Source: Streptomyces sp. NBC_01116
Lineage (GTDB): Bacteria; Actinomycetota; Actinomycetes; Streptomycetales; Streptomycetaceae
Assembly (NCBI RefSeq): GCF_041435495.1
Contig: NZ_CP108644.1
Location: 2,356,001-2,420,000, forward strand
Direction of reading: 5' to 3'
DNA length: 64,000 bases
The notes beneath the pieces were generated by a model. The model saw only the letters and a list, made by a program, of their open reading frames with translations. It was not told where the DNA came from and made no database searches. The translations under genes were made by a program, and so were the position numbers. Each line of letters begins with the position of its first letter. The stretch's first letter is position 1. Below, piece by piece: positions 46,401 to 54,685 of the stretch.

Positions 46401-46859
46401 GAAACGGTCCCCCAGCCCTACCGCTTCACCGGCGGCTACCAGGACCCCACCGGCCTCTACCACTTCGCGGCCCGCTACTACGACCCCAACATCGGCCGCT
46501 TCACCACCCCCGACCCCTCCGGCCAGGAACAGAACCCCTACCTCTACGCCGAAGGCGACCCCGTCAACCGCATCGACCCCACCGGACTCCTCAGCCTGGG
46601 CGGATTCGTGGACAAGGCTGGAACAGCATTCGACATTGGCGGAGTCGTGAGTGACTTCGCCAGTGGCGATACGAAAGCGGGCTTTGCCGGTCTGGCGGGC
46701 ATGGCTGGTGGCGCGCTCGTCGGGGCCACCTGCGGGGCTACAGCAGCCGCCTTCGGCGCCACCACCGGTGGCGTGGGCCTTGCGGTCGGAGTCGGCTGCT
46801 ACGCAGCGACGGAATTCGGGAGTTACGCCGCCGAAGACTTTGTCAACAGGCAATTTTAG
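43437..46859 (+). CDS. secreted RHS/YD-repeat polymorphic toxin candidate, 1140 aa
   Basis: Start ATG 43437 after GTGGGGGGA; the frame is open upstream but unlike protein. A signal sequence (RRSALTAALVVAALGATVLP, then ALAAP) opens a long series of YD repeats (TVFDYDSSRRLTKITTPKG, TYTYDALGRPETVKDARG, YEYDGDGNLIQRSDGTG) that form a beta shell. The RHS core ends PTGLYHFAARYYDPNIGRFT, then NPYLYAEGDPVNRIDPTGL at about residue 1051. The last 89 residues (46590 on) are a separate, less GC-rich Gly/Ala-rich hydrophobic tail: GLAGMAGGALVGATCGATAA and GVGLAVGVGCYAATEFGSYA. A small membrane gene follows 15 bases on. Confidence 0.9.
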   Translation: MVSRASGMPFRRARTSRRSALTAALVVAALGATVLPALAAPADAPRADGAAASAWGPGGPKAEIPPVKVGSNKPVGNLAEAALTPEKAAWLEAEKGRAGTGTPPAPSRGAARGTAAASLSAYVPEGQGSVPWHQISDFRVTDSLVARVNYSTGNLMLAGTDFEVAGVGQKLRLARTYNSLDAPWGKVSQRWWQEYERYLNLSNADEVVLYDATGAAVRFTKAAGGALTTPKGYSQDLKKNADGTYTLTDRKSGSKDTYNANGTLTKVTDKNNGAITVTQHNTGSEHKGFKLTETRSGRWVDLVKAYPNQWQAKDHTGRTAVFDLNPAGDLARTTDTEGKHTVFDYDSSRRLTKITTPKGRVTVFTYDAQNRVTSMLRATELNGSGHTGPTWTYTYSATSPSAAGRTTVTDPEQQSTKYDHDADGQVTKVTDALEQSRSRTFDANRNIDTATDAMGVGGATGNVTTYGWDSRNNPTSSELPTGATATMGGYQTIAGADLPETLTTADDEKTKYTYDTAGNTKSVAIEGTGGGNQSFDYNPATPTCGGFEGQVCKVTTKMTASKSVSTTFTYDAQGNLKTVKAPAPLGETTYTYDALGRPETVKDARGVTVLYTYDHRDRVKKVDSSNSLAVTYEYDGDGNLIQRSDGTGVTKYEFDPLSRETVRTLQNGSQTVLAYTPAGNVDTYKDPAGLTDYTWNKVNKLAELKDPQSKITKYEYNKNGVRTKTTYPGSTVQEVTPDKSGRPEKIKATSPKGTLVDLAYAYARPDGKDGGKIGTTTDAVAGTKTSYEYDKAGRFAYAAENKGSTLNASWQYCYDLAGNLTSQGVDKGCPRGTTYTVNDAQQITAKNGSTTNWSYDQIGNETAGASTPEGTRTGVKWTDYSQMTSITTGGKTYAGQYGSTDQSERIKLGDTFFHNGPLGLAATSTAGVDTGFNREPGGTLNSMTRGGKNHYYLTDALGSVVALTDEAGTKVNTYAYSPRGVQRTTTTTETVPQPYRFTGGYQDPTGLYHFAARYYDPNIGRFTTPDPSGQEQNPYLYAEGDPVNRIDPTGLLSLGGFVDKAGTAFDIGGVVSDFASGDTKAGFAGLAGMAGGALVGATCGATAAAFGATTGGVGLAVGVGCYAATEFGSYAAEDFVNRQF

Positions 46860-46874
46860 ACCAGGAGACCCATC

Positions 46875-47090
46875 ATGATTGTCGCTGCCGTGCTCGTCCT
46901 GCTCGGAGTCCTGTTCGTCGCCATCGGAATCTACGCATCCCGGGCACAAGGCAGAATGATCGCGGCGCGACAGGACGAGCGCAATGCAGTGATCGGCAAG
47001 TCGGTCACCCGATTTCTCTTCCTGGGAGTAGGCGTGGTCTGCTTCATCTCGGCCGGCGCCTATGTCGTGGGTGAGATCTCCAGGAGCTGA
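46875..47090 (+). CDS. two-helix membrane protein, probable immunity protein, 71 aa
   Basis: Start ATG 46875, with AGGAG at 46863-46867, 15 bases after the RHS stop. Two hydrophobic helices are clear: MIVAAVLVLLGVLFVAIGIY and FLFLGVGVVCFISAGAYVVG, joined by a charged loop (ASRAQGRMIAARQDERNAVI). I know no named family. Position, size and topology match immunity proteins that guard the membrane against their own pore-forming tail. Confidence 0.75.
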   Translation: MIVAAVLVLLGVLFVAIGIYASRAQGRMIAARQDERNAVIGKSVTRFLFLGVGVVCFISAGAYVVGEISRS

Positions 47091-47558
47091 TGGCGAGACG
47101 CCACATGACCCAGGCGTGACGGCCGCCCAGGAGCAGGACGCCACCAACCGCGCCAAGAGATCGCGGCCGGAGCGCTCAAGAGGGAACGGCCGCCGCCTTG
47201 TCGGCCCACTGGACGAGCTGTGATTCACCGTTGTCGAGCACTCCGTATCCGACCTGTGGAAGAGCAGCGCGAACAGCCTGCGAGCCCCCAACCGGCAACG
47301 GTTGGGGGCTCGCAGGGCAGGCAGCGCAGGCCGTCCACGCGAAGCACCCGGCGGTACTCCGGGAGTAGACGACGTTGATGCCGCCGGCCGGATGCGGAAC
47401 GCCGGACTCGGCGGAGTATGCGCAAGGGCTGCCGGAATCGGAGTCGGCATCGCGATGGGTTCAGCGGTGGAAGGCTGCGTTACTGCCGGCCGTGGTGCTG
47501 ACGAAGCAGGAGCAAGGGCAGGCGGGAGGCAAGCCAACGACGGCGTCCCTACTGATGC
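47091..47558 (+). other. 468-bp region of gene fragments between the two RHS modules
   Basis: Frames here are short and broken. Bases 47302-47577 read, in one plus frame, an Ala/Gly-rich stretch (AAGIGVGIAMGSAVEGCVTA) similar in feel to RHS tails. Bases 47113-47218 hold a short open frame ending LVGPLDEL. Neither has a ribosome site or an obvious start. They look like leftovers of older tail or immunity cassettes. Confidence 0.4.
47278..47315. terminator. hairpin between the RHS modules
   Basis: CTGCGAGCCCCCAACC (47278-47293) pairs perfectly with GGTTGGGGGCTCGCAG (47300-47315) around six bases. A likely terminator for the first RHS and its immunity gene. Confidence 0.8.
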
Positions 47559-47593
47559 CAGCAGGCCAGTTTCATGAGGAAACCGGCCTGCTG
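47559..47593. terminator. hairpin after the second RHS/immunity pair
   Basis: CAGCAGGCC pairs with GGCCTGCTG, extended by GTTTC/GGAAAC with one mismatch; loop ATGA. It lies 17 bases beyond the stop of the minus-strand small membrane gene and may stop transcripts from both sides. Confidence 0.75.
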
Positions 47594-47609
47594 CGAATCG
47601 CTCTTTCAG

Positions 47610-47795
47610 CTAAGCACGCCGTCTCTTTCGAGCTCTACGCAGGACATCCCCCACGTACGTCGCACTGCCCGCCGCAAACAGAACAGCGAGTAGGCCTTCT
47701 CCCTGCATGGCCAACCATAGAGCGACCATGGCCAGCATGATCACCATGATGGCTTCACCTGCGGTCTGGAGTTCACCGCGTTTGAGCTCTATCAC
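47610..47795 (-). CDS. small membrane protein, probable immunity protein of the second RHS, 61 aa
   Basis: GTG start at 47795 with GGGAGG well spaced upstream, 24 bases after the stop of the 2064-residue RHS gene. After VIELKRGELQTAG comes a hydrophobic region EAIMVIMLAMVALWLAMQGE then GLLAVLFAAGSATYVGDVL, one or two helices, and a basic end RRARKRRRA. No named family. It is unrelated in sequence to the 46875 membrane protein, as expected for immunity to a different tail. Confidence 0.75.
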   Translation of the reverse strand: MIELKRGELQTAGEAIMVIMLAMVALWLAMQGEGLLAVLFAAGSATYVGDVLRRARKRRRA

Positions 47796-47819
47796 TTACC
47801 TACCTCCCGGCGTAAACCT

Positions 47820-50800
47820 TCAGCACTTAGTCGGCCAGACGTTCCATGTGCGAAGCACGGTCCCCTTGACTGCACCGGCATATATCTTTGTGCACTTCCC
47901 TCGGGATGCAGCGTACGCCGATATTCCGGCGATATACCAGGCTATGGCTCGCGCTGCCGAGATGACGTGCTTGAAGCTTTTCGGCAGGTAGTCCTTGACG
48001 ATGGACAGGTAGGTTCCTACCACTCCTCCGCCAATTGCCAGGTCTCTCGTTTCGCGCTTATTGAATTTTACCGTGACGTAGTAGACCGGGGAATACCATG
48101 GGCTCCACCACGACACCCTGAAGGCACCGGTCAGGTCGGTGCAGCCCGTGGGATCCGCGGCGCAGTACTCGTAGGCGGTGGCGTTGCCGTTCGGAAGGGG
48201 GTCCACTGAGAGGAATCGCCCGATGGTCGGGTCATAGAGGCGTACGCCCATGAGCGTCACACCGCTTGGGGTTTCACTTGAGCGTTGTTTGCCGCCGAGC
48301 CAACCGTAGCGCGTGGGGTCGGTACCGGGCAGCAGGTTGCCGTACTCGTCATAGGAATTGACCACCGGAGTGCTGCCGGAAACCAGCGGGATCTGCGTGG
48401 CAACGTCCCCGTGCAGGTTGGTCAGCTGCAGGACGGCGTCTCCGGTTGCGCTGGTCGAAGCGATCAGTTCACCCGTCAGGTCCTTCAGGCTGCGACTGAC
48501 GCTGCCGTTGTCGCCTGCGGTCCAGTCCGGGCTGTCGCTGCCGCCGCCGTAGTGGTTGGTCTGGGTGCCAGAGCCGCTCCAGGTGCCGCTTTCCGCCTGC
48601 TCTTCCGTGGTCCAGGAAGCGAGGCGTCCGGCAGCATCCAGATTCCAGGTCGTACGCTTGGAGTTGGCCGTGCTCTGGCGAACCATGTCGTTGGCGTAGT
48701 AGGCGTACTGGGCCCCGTTGGCCTGGGTGGTGGTGCGGCCGAGGGCGTCGTAGGCGACGCCAGTGCCGATCAGCCGGTCCGCGCTGTCGTATCCGTAGGT
48801 GACGTTCTTGGTGTCGGGTGCGGCTCCATCGACGTCATCGACCTTGGTGGTCAGAGCGGTGCGGTTGGTGTTGTCGTCGAACGCGTACTCACGGTGGGTA
48901 GTGACACCGGCTTGCGAGTCGTCCACTCGAGTGAGGCGGCCAGCAGCGTCGTAGAGGTGCTCCTGATAGGCGCCGCCCCCGGTGTAGGTGGTGCGGTTGG
49001 CGATCTGGCCGTGGATACTCCGGCTAGTCGTCTCGCCCTGGACGGTCCAGCCCGACTCCCAGTGCCAGTAGCGGGAGGTTTCGGCGCCGGTGGGGTCGAT
49101 GTTGAACTCGACGTCCATGTTCCATGGCAGCTTCTGTTTGTAGAGGCGGCCGTCGGAGTCGTAGAGGCCGGTGACGTCGCCGATGGTCCCCATCACGGAA
49201 TCATGGATCCGCGTGGGCATACCGCCGAGGTCCTGGTAGTCGTAGCTGACCGTCGACGGTGCCGAGTCGGTTACCCGGGCCTTGCGGTCGCGGTTGTCGT
49301 ATTCGGTTCGAGTGACGTTGCCCGAGCCATCGTTGTAGCTGACTTCCCGGCCGAGCACGTCGATCGTGTGTCGGATGGTGGCGGTGCTGTCAGAGGCCGT
49401 CGCTATGTCACCGCTGGCGGGGTCGTAGGTGGTTGTCTGGGTGGCCACCGCAGTGCCGATGCCGCCGGTGATCTGAGTCTGATGCGCACGTCCAGCCGCA
49501 TCGTAGGTATGGGCTGTCGTGCGGGTCACTCCGTTGGCCGTCTCGGTGATCTTGGCGGGGCTGCCCCATCGGTCGTACTCGACGGTGCTGGTCGGTAGTT
49601 CATTCGGGTTCGAACCGCCGCCGGTGATCTGGCCGGCCGGACCTGTCGAACAGAGGAGGTCCGCCCATTCCGGGCGTCCCTCGCACGTGCCGGTTCCGGT
49701 GCCGGACCAGTAGCGGGTGACGGTTGCGCCAGCGTCTGAGCCGTTGGACTTCGGTGTCGTGGTCTTGACGGTGCGGCCTTGTGCGTCGTAGCTCGTTCCC
49801 GACGTGAGCTTCAGCCCGCTGGGGTCTACCACGACAGATGTCGGCAGTCCCCTCGACCAGTCGTACACAGTGGCTGTACTGCGGATGTCTCCGTCGGTCG
49901 GGTAGCCGTCGATCACCGCTCCGACGGTCGTGCTGGTGACCTGGTCAGACACTGTGGCAGTGCCATCGGTGGGTCGGCCTTCGTCGTACTTGTTGCTGGT
50001 GTGCGCCCGGGCCGCCACTTGGACTCCGGCGGGAAGGGCGGGGCTGTCCACGTCACCGTTGAGGGCTTTGGTCAGAGTGACGAGGTGCAGAGGCCCGTAC
50101 TCATCCAGCTTGCGTATGCCGTCGGCGGAATACACCGAGACGGTACCGAGCTGGCGTGCGCGTTCGGCTGGGGAGTCAGCGAGAATGCCGAGTTCGCTCT
50201 GCTCATTGACCTGGTAGGGCTCGCTGCCCGTGGCCAGCTCAAGGTTCGTGGCCAACAGTTCGAAGACGGTGTTGCCGAATCGGTCGTACTGCGCCACGGT
50301 CAGGTGCCTGCCAGGGAGGCCGGTGTTGACCGCTCGTCCTGAGGCGTTGGTGTAGGTGATGGTGGCCTTGTCATAACCGGCTGCTGTCAGATCACCTCCG
50401 ACGTGTGAAGCGGGGACCTGGTCGGCGGGAAAGACTGCGGTGGCGTCCGTCGGCGCATCCGTCTGGCTCCACTTGGCGGTCTGAGTGGGGGAGACCTGGT
50501 TGGGTGCCTTGTCGCCCGACAGCGGTACTTCGTAGACGAGGGAGGTGACCGACTTGCCGCCGTCCTGCTCGTCCTTGGTGCCGGCCTTCAGTGTGGGACG
50601 GGAGAGTGCCAGCATCATGCCGTCGCCGGCCACAGCGCTGGAACCGGCCTTGCCGTACTTGAACGTCCACGGAAGTTCGCCGGGTGGGGTCTGGGTAAGG
50701 ATGCGGCCGGCGCTGTCGTAGGTGTACGTGGTCTTGAGCGCGGGAGAGATACGCGGGTCCCACTGCTCGCGCAGGCGGCTCTGGTCGTCGTAGGCGTACT

Positions 50801-53800
50801 GGGAGACGGCCGTCGCGGTGGATGTCGACGCTCCCGGAATGGTCGTCCAGAGGCGGACTGCCGAGACCTGCCCCGCGACCGTGCCCAGCGAAGTACCGCT
50901 CGCCGTCGTGGTGGTGGCGTACTGGTACTCCAGGATCCGGCAGCCCTTGGTCGACGGTGTGGCCGCACAGGTGGGTGCCGACACGGCCGAGGACGGAGCG
51001 ATCACATACTTGGGGCGGGCCAGGGTCTTGCCGCCCACGGTGATCTTCTCCGAGATCACGGTCGTGGTCGAGTTGTCTGTGGGAAGGAAGGTCCGAGACA
51101 ACTGCCAGGCAGTTGCCGTCGGATCGACCTTGGTGAACACCGAAGTGGACCCCTTCGTGTCCTTCAGGGTGAACGAGCCCGCCAGGGTCCCGGTCAGGGT
51201 CAGACCGTTCGCCCGCGTCTCCGGCTTCCAGCCGCCGCCGGTAGTCGCGGTGAACCCGATCTCCTTGCCTTCCACGTCCACGACGGCCAGCGAGGTCGCC
51301 GAGGTCGAGCGCACATAGGCCCAGTCGCTCTCGGAGAGCTTGGCCAGGGTCCCGGCGGTCCACTGGGGACCGAAGATGGCGACCTGCCCCTCCTGCTGGG
51401 AGCCGTTGTCAGGTCGCCGGGAGGAGAAGGAGCGGGTGGCGGTCAGTTCGAAGCCAGAGGCGTCTGTGGCAGAGAGCCCGAAGTCTCCTGTGAGCGCGTT
51501 GACGCTGCCGGGCCCGACATCCTCGCTGGGAGCCTCGCCGGCATTGCGGTCCACCGTGATCGTCGTGGGCGGGGACGAGTCGGTGGTGGTGGCGTCCGTG
51601 AATACCGCGCGCAGGTCGACCGGACCGTCTTCGCTCAGGGTGTCGGTGATGTTCCAGACCAGCGCCTCGGCATTCCCTCCGGTGACCGTCGCAGGCCAGG
51701 CGGGCAACACCGAGCCGTCCGTCTTGCGCCGCACGTCCTGGGCAGGAACGGCCTTCCAGCTGTCCGTCTCGCCGCGGCGGTACTGGTAGCGCACCCCGGT
51801 GTCGCTCGTCTTGCCCTGGCCCGTCAGCTCAGTACGGCGTGCCGGACGGTCTCCGTCCCCAGGAGTGAGCAGAGCAGCCCCGGATCCTGCGGAGAAGGTA
51901 TAACCCGTTTCCGCCGAGACGTTGCCGGCTGCGTCCTTGGTCCGGGCGGTCACGGTGTGCCTACCAGCGCGGAACACCGGCTTCTGAGTGACGGCGGTGC
52001 CGGCGGTGGCCACCGACTGCCAGGTTCCCGAATCCAGTTTCCACTGGATTTCCTTCACATCGCTGGTGGGCGGGGTAAAGCGGAAGGTGCCAGTGAAGTT
52101 GCCGGCGTCGTCGGGCGTACCGGACCACTGGCTGGCAGGGAAGTCGGCGGAGGACACCGCCGTTGCGGCAGGTGCCGCGGTGTCAACCGTGAGCGTGCGG
52201 AACGGAGAGAAGGCGCTGTTCGCTGAAGCGTCCGAGGAACGCGCACGCCACTTGTAGGTGCCCGCCGGCAGGGCTGCGGGTTTCCAGGACGCCTGCGCAC
52301 CCGAGGCCACCTGTGCGCTCGTGCCTGTGCGCAGGGCCGAGGTGCCGTTGGACGCCCATACCTCGAAGTCGAACTTCACCTGCGAACCGTCGCCGTCCAG
52401 CGCCTTCGCCGAAAGCGTTGGCGTGGTGACATTCGTCGCGGCCGCAGCTGCGGGGGATATCAGGGTCGGGACATCGGGGACGGAGTTGTAGGTCACCGAC
52501 AAGTACGGGGTGTTGCTTGCGGCGTTACCTGAGTTGAAACGCTTCCACCCGTAGGGGTCGGCCTCATCGGAAGCACGGAGCCCCACATGGTTGGTGGCGT
52601 TGCCGTTGGCGGCCCAAGCCTGCGCCAACGAGGTTGCGTCGACATTGACCCAGCCGTCGTTGCACGAACTGGAAAAGCCCTTGGTCTGTGTGCTGGTGGC
52701 GTGCTTCGTACCCCAGCTCGGCTGGGCCGTCCAACGGGTGCTCGTCGAGGCGGCACCCGCGCTGTACAGGTCCCATCCCCTGGCCGTGCACGACCACGAG
52801 TGATAGGCAAAGAGGTTGAGCTTCGCGGTGGTGACCTGCTTCCCGGTGATGTTCTTCATCGGGAAGGACAGGAAGGAACGGGCTACCTGGCTTGACCCGT
52901 TGTTGCCGATCTTCAGGTCGGTGGAGGTGGACTGGTCGGTGGTGAATCCCTCCTGGACGAACGTGTCGAAGCTGGCTCCGACGTTGATCGACGGATCGAT
53001 CGTGACCGGGAACTGGGTCTTCGGGTCGGCCAGGAAGCGTGCGTCCGGTGTCAGGGCGATGGTGATCCTGTCACCGTTCTGAGTCACCTTCACGCCGACC
53101 TTCGCGGTGCGGGTGTGCTCACCGGAGTTCTTGTCGGTGCGGGCGTCCCACATCACCGGCGACGGCAGAACACCTGCCGTCTTGTCCTTCGAGTCGGTGA
53201 AGCTGACCGATCCGTCGTCGCGCACCTTGGCATTGAGGCCCTTGGCCTGCAAGCTGTAGGAAACCTGACCGTTGGCGTCGACGGCGGAGCGATCCTTCAG
53301 TTCCAGGAACTGCTCGTAGCCGGTCCGTGTGGATTCGATGAGCATGTCGGTCGCCGGCATGACGTTCTTGTAGCGGGCTACCGTGTCCTCGGTGCCTTCA
53401 ATGGTGGGCGTAGGCAGAGACCCGTACCAGCCGAGCTCCATTTGCCGGCCCGCACGGTCCTCTACCTTCGCCAGGGGCACGCCCGCTGATGCGGTTGCCA
53501 GCCCGGTGGCCTTCAGCGCCTTCGGAGCGGGCTTCTTGCCAGCAAGGGTCAGGCCGTGGGGATGCCCCTTCGCGCTGATCGAACCGTCTGCTGACAGAGC
53601 CAGTGACGGGTCGACGTCGCGCCACGAGCCATCGTCGCCTTTGAACCGGATCGGGCCCGCGTACATCTCAGCCGTGACCGTGCCGTCGGCGTTCACGAAG
53701 GTGGTCGACGTCTCTGAGCGAGCATCAGTGACCTCGATCCTGCGGTTCTGGATCTTCGCCTTCAGCCGCGCAGCCGCCTCCGAAGCGGCTGTTGCCGGGC

Positions 53801-54014
53801 CTAAGTCCTTGGACTTGCCTGGCGGCTTCGTGCCCTCGGCCTCGTTCGCTAGCGCGATCGCCACACCGGAGCCCTCGACGATCACGCCCGCCTGCACGGC
53901 CATCAGGAGCGTCAGCGCCAGAGCAACGGGCCGCAGACGCTGCTTAGCCGGTCGGAGCGGCGGGACAGATTCCGCGGGTCTGAGCCGCGTCCCTCTGATG
54001 AAACTGGACGACAT
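47820..54014 (-). CDS. giant secreted DNRLRE-RHS polymorphic toxin candidate, 2064 aa
   Basis: Start ATG 54014; signal-like helix PVALALTLLMAVQAGVIVEG. Parts in order: a beta-rich N-terminal region; a DNRLRE domain (about 345-510: SFLSFPMKNITGKQVTTAKL, YGWKRFNSGNAASNTPYLSV); fibronectin-like repeats (about 510-830: PDVPTLISPAAAAATNVTTP); a long YD-repeat region; and the RHS core end GVRLYDPTIGRFLSVDPLP. The final 100 residues (47823-48122) are a distinct AT-richer tail: FRVSWWSPWYSPVYYVTVKF, LAIGGGVVGTYLSIVKDYLP and AIAWYIAGISAYAASRGKCT. A small membrane gene follows on the same strand. Convergent with the other RHS gene. Confidence 0.9.
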   Translation of the reverse strand: MSSSFIRGTRLRPAESVPPLRPAKQRLRPVALALTLLMAVQAGVIVEGSGVAIALANEAEGTKPPGKSKDLGPATAASEAAARLKAKIQNRRIEVTDARSETSTTFVNADGTVTAEMYAGPIRFKGDDGSWRDVDPSLALSADGSISAKGHPHGLTLAGKKPAPKALKATGLATASAGVPLAKVEDRAGRQMELGWYGSLPTPTIEGTEDTVARYKNVMPATDMLIESTRTGYEQFLELKDRSAVDANGQVSYSLQAKGLNAKVRDDGSVSFTDSKDKTAGVLPSPVMWDARTDKNSGEHTRTAKVGVKVTQNGDRITIALTPDARFLADPKTQFPVTIDPSINVGASFDTFVQEGFTTDQSTSTDLKIGNNGSSQVARSFLSFPMKNITGKQVTTAKLNLFAYHSWSCTARGWDLYSAGAASTSTRWTAQPSWGTKHATSTQTKGFSSSCNDGWVNVDATSLAQAWAANGNATNHVGLRASDEADPYGWKRFNSGNAASNTPYLSVTYNSVPDVPTLISPAAAAATNVTTPTLSAKALDGDGSQVKFDFEVWASNGTSALRTGTSAQVASGAQASWKPAALPAGTYKWRARSSDASANSAFSPFRTLTVDTAAPAATAVSSADFPASQWSGTPDDAGNFTGTFRFTPPTSDVKEIQWKLDSGTWQSVATAGTAVTQKPVFRAGRHTVTARTKDAAGNVSAETGYTFSAGSGAALLTPGDGDRPARRTELTGQGKTSDTGVRYQYRRGETDSWKAVPAQDVRRKTDGSVLPAWPATVTGGNAEALVWNITDTLSEDGPVDLRAVFTDATTTDSSPPTTITVDRNAGEAPSEDVGPGSVNALTGDFGLSATDASGFELTATRSFSSRRPDNGSQQEGQVAIFGPQWTAGTLAKLSESDWAYVRSTSATSLAVVDVEGKEIGFTATTGGGWKPETRANGLTLTGTLAGSFTLKDTKGSTSVFTKVDPTATAWQLSRTFLPTDNSTTTVISEKITVGGKTLARPKYVIAPSSAVSAPTCAATPSTKGCRILEYQYATTTTASGTSLGTVAGQVSAVRLWTTIPGASTSTATAVSQYAYDDQSRLREQWDPRISPALKTTYTYDSAGRILTQTPPGELPWTFKYGKAGSSAVAGDGMMLALSRPTLKAGTKDEQDGGKSVTSLVYEVPLSGDKAPNQVSPTQTAKWSQTDAPTDATAVFPADQVPASHVGGDLTAAGYDKATITYTNASGRAVNTGLPGRHLTVAQYDRFGNTVFELLATNLELATGSEPYQVNEQSELGILADSPAERARQLGTVSVYSADGIRKLDEYGPLHLVTLTKALNGDVDSPALPAGVQVAARAHTSNKYDEGRPTDGTATVSDQVTSTTVGAVIDGYPTDGDIRSTATVYDWSRGLPTSVVVDPSGLKLTSGTSYDAQGRTVKTTTPKSNGSDAGATVTRYWSGTGTGTCEGRPEWADLLCSTGPAGQITGGGSNPNELPTSTVEYDRWGSPAKITETANGVTRTTAHTYDAAGRAHQTQITGGIGTAVATQTTTYDPASGDIATASDSTATIRHTIDVLGREVSYNDGSGNVTRTEYDNRDRKARVTDSAPSTVSYDYQDLGGMPTRIHDSVMGTIGDVTGLYDSDGRLYKQKLPWNMDVEFNIDPTGAETSRYWHWESGWTVQGETTSRSIHGQIANRTTYTGGGAYQEHLYDAAGRLTRVDDSQAGVTTHREYAFDDNTNRTALTTKVDDVDGAAPDTKNVTYGYDSADRLIGTGVAYDALGRTTTQANGAQYAYYANDMVRQSTANSKRTTWNLDAAGRLASWTTEEQAESGTWSGSGTQTNHYGGGSDSPDWTAGDNGSVSRSLKDLTGELIASTSATGDAVLQLTNLHGDVATQIPLVSGSTPVVNSYDEYGNLLPGTDPTRYGWLGGKQRSSETPSGVTLMGVRLYDPTIGRFLSVDPLPNGNATAYEYCAADPTGCTDLTGAFRVSWWSPWYSPVYYVTVKFNKRETRDLAIGGGVVGTYLSIVKDYLPKSFKHVISAARAIAWYIAGISAYAASRGKCTKIYAGAVKGTVLRTWNVWPTKC

Positions 54015-54439
54015 GCGAAATCCTCACTGGTTGTAGGCGGTCTATACCAATCAGTGATCTTCACACAGCCCTCACGCCACGTCATTGCCCTTCTGTGAAA
54101 ACGGCTCAGAACTGATGCATTACTAGATTTAGCCACTCAGGCTTGAAACAGGCCTAGCGGGCCGAAGTCGAGCCCCGCCGCCTTGAGCCGCAGAATGCAT
54201 ATACATGGTCAAATTTCCGATAGCTGACCATTGCCGCGAGCCACCGCCAAACGAGCGATGACGCGCGACGAGGCGGGCGGCAGCCACTCGCAAGTGGGCC
54301 ATGCGGACCGAACGAGAGGGAGCGAGCCGACTAAATGCGTGCGCTACTGCGGTACCCTGTTGTCGCCGCTGAGCAGGCAAGTATCCCGCTCGCCGTTTCG
54401 GCCGCATCCGGCGGAACGAAAAGCATAGTCCGAGGGGCC
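54015..54439. other. 425-bp intergenic region upstream of the giant RHS gene
   Basis: Divergent control region between the RHS gene (minus) and the small gene at 54440 (plus). Clearly AT-richer than coding DNA near 54040-54130. Frames in it lack ribosome sites and protein character. I see no repeat or operator that I can name. Confidence 0.45.
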
Positions 54440-54658
54440 ATGTTGAGTAAGGCACAGTTACAAATCGGGGACAGGGTCACCCACTATCGCGAAGGCGAAA
54501 ATGTCGGGTCGGTCGTCAACATCCGGCGGCCCTGGTGGGCTTTCTTCGGCCGCGTCTACTGGGTTCAGTGGCGCGAAGATGTCCTCCCTGTGCTCATCCA
54601 CAACGGCCTGCAACAGGCGCACGATTCACGTCGAGGCGATGCCGAACCCCTGACGTAG
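54440..54658 (+). CDS. hypothetical protein, 72 aa
   Basis: ATG 54440 is preceded by GAGGGG at 54433; an upstream in-frame start lacks one. Reads MLSKAQLQIGDRVTHYREGE, NVGSVVNIRRPWWAFFGRVY and WVQWREDVLPVLIHNGLQQA. The GDRV..GxVV..WVQW pattern suggests a small SH3-like beta barrel, such as those binding DNA, RNA or protein tails. Family unknown. Composition is less GC-rich, as for the whole island. Confidence 0.55.
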   Translation: MLSKAQLQIGDRVTHYREGENVGSVVNIRRPWWAFFGRVYWVQWREDVLPVLIHNGLQQAHDSRRGDAEPLT

Positions 54659-54685
54659 CTTTACTTTCATGACTGCTCAAGCAAT

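Noticed and set aside
45654..47537. 627-residue minus-strand frame opposite the first RHS gene end
   Set aside because: Antisense to clear YD repeats and the RHS core; composition is not protein-like.
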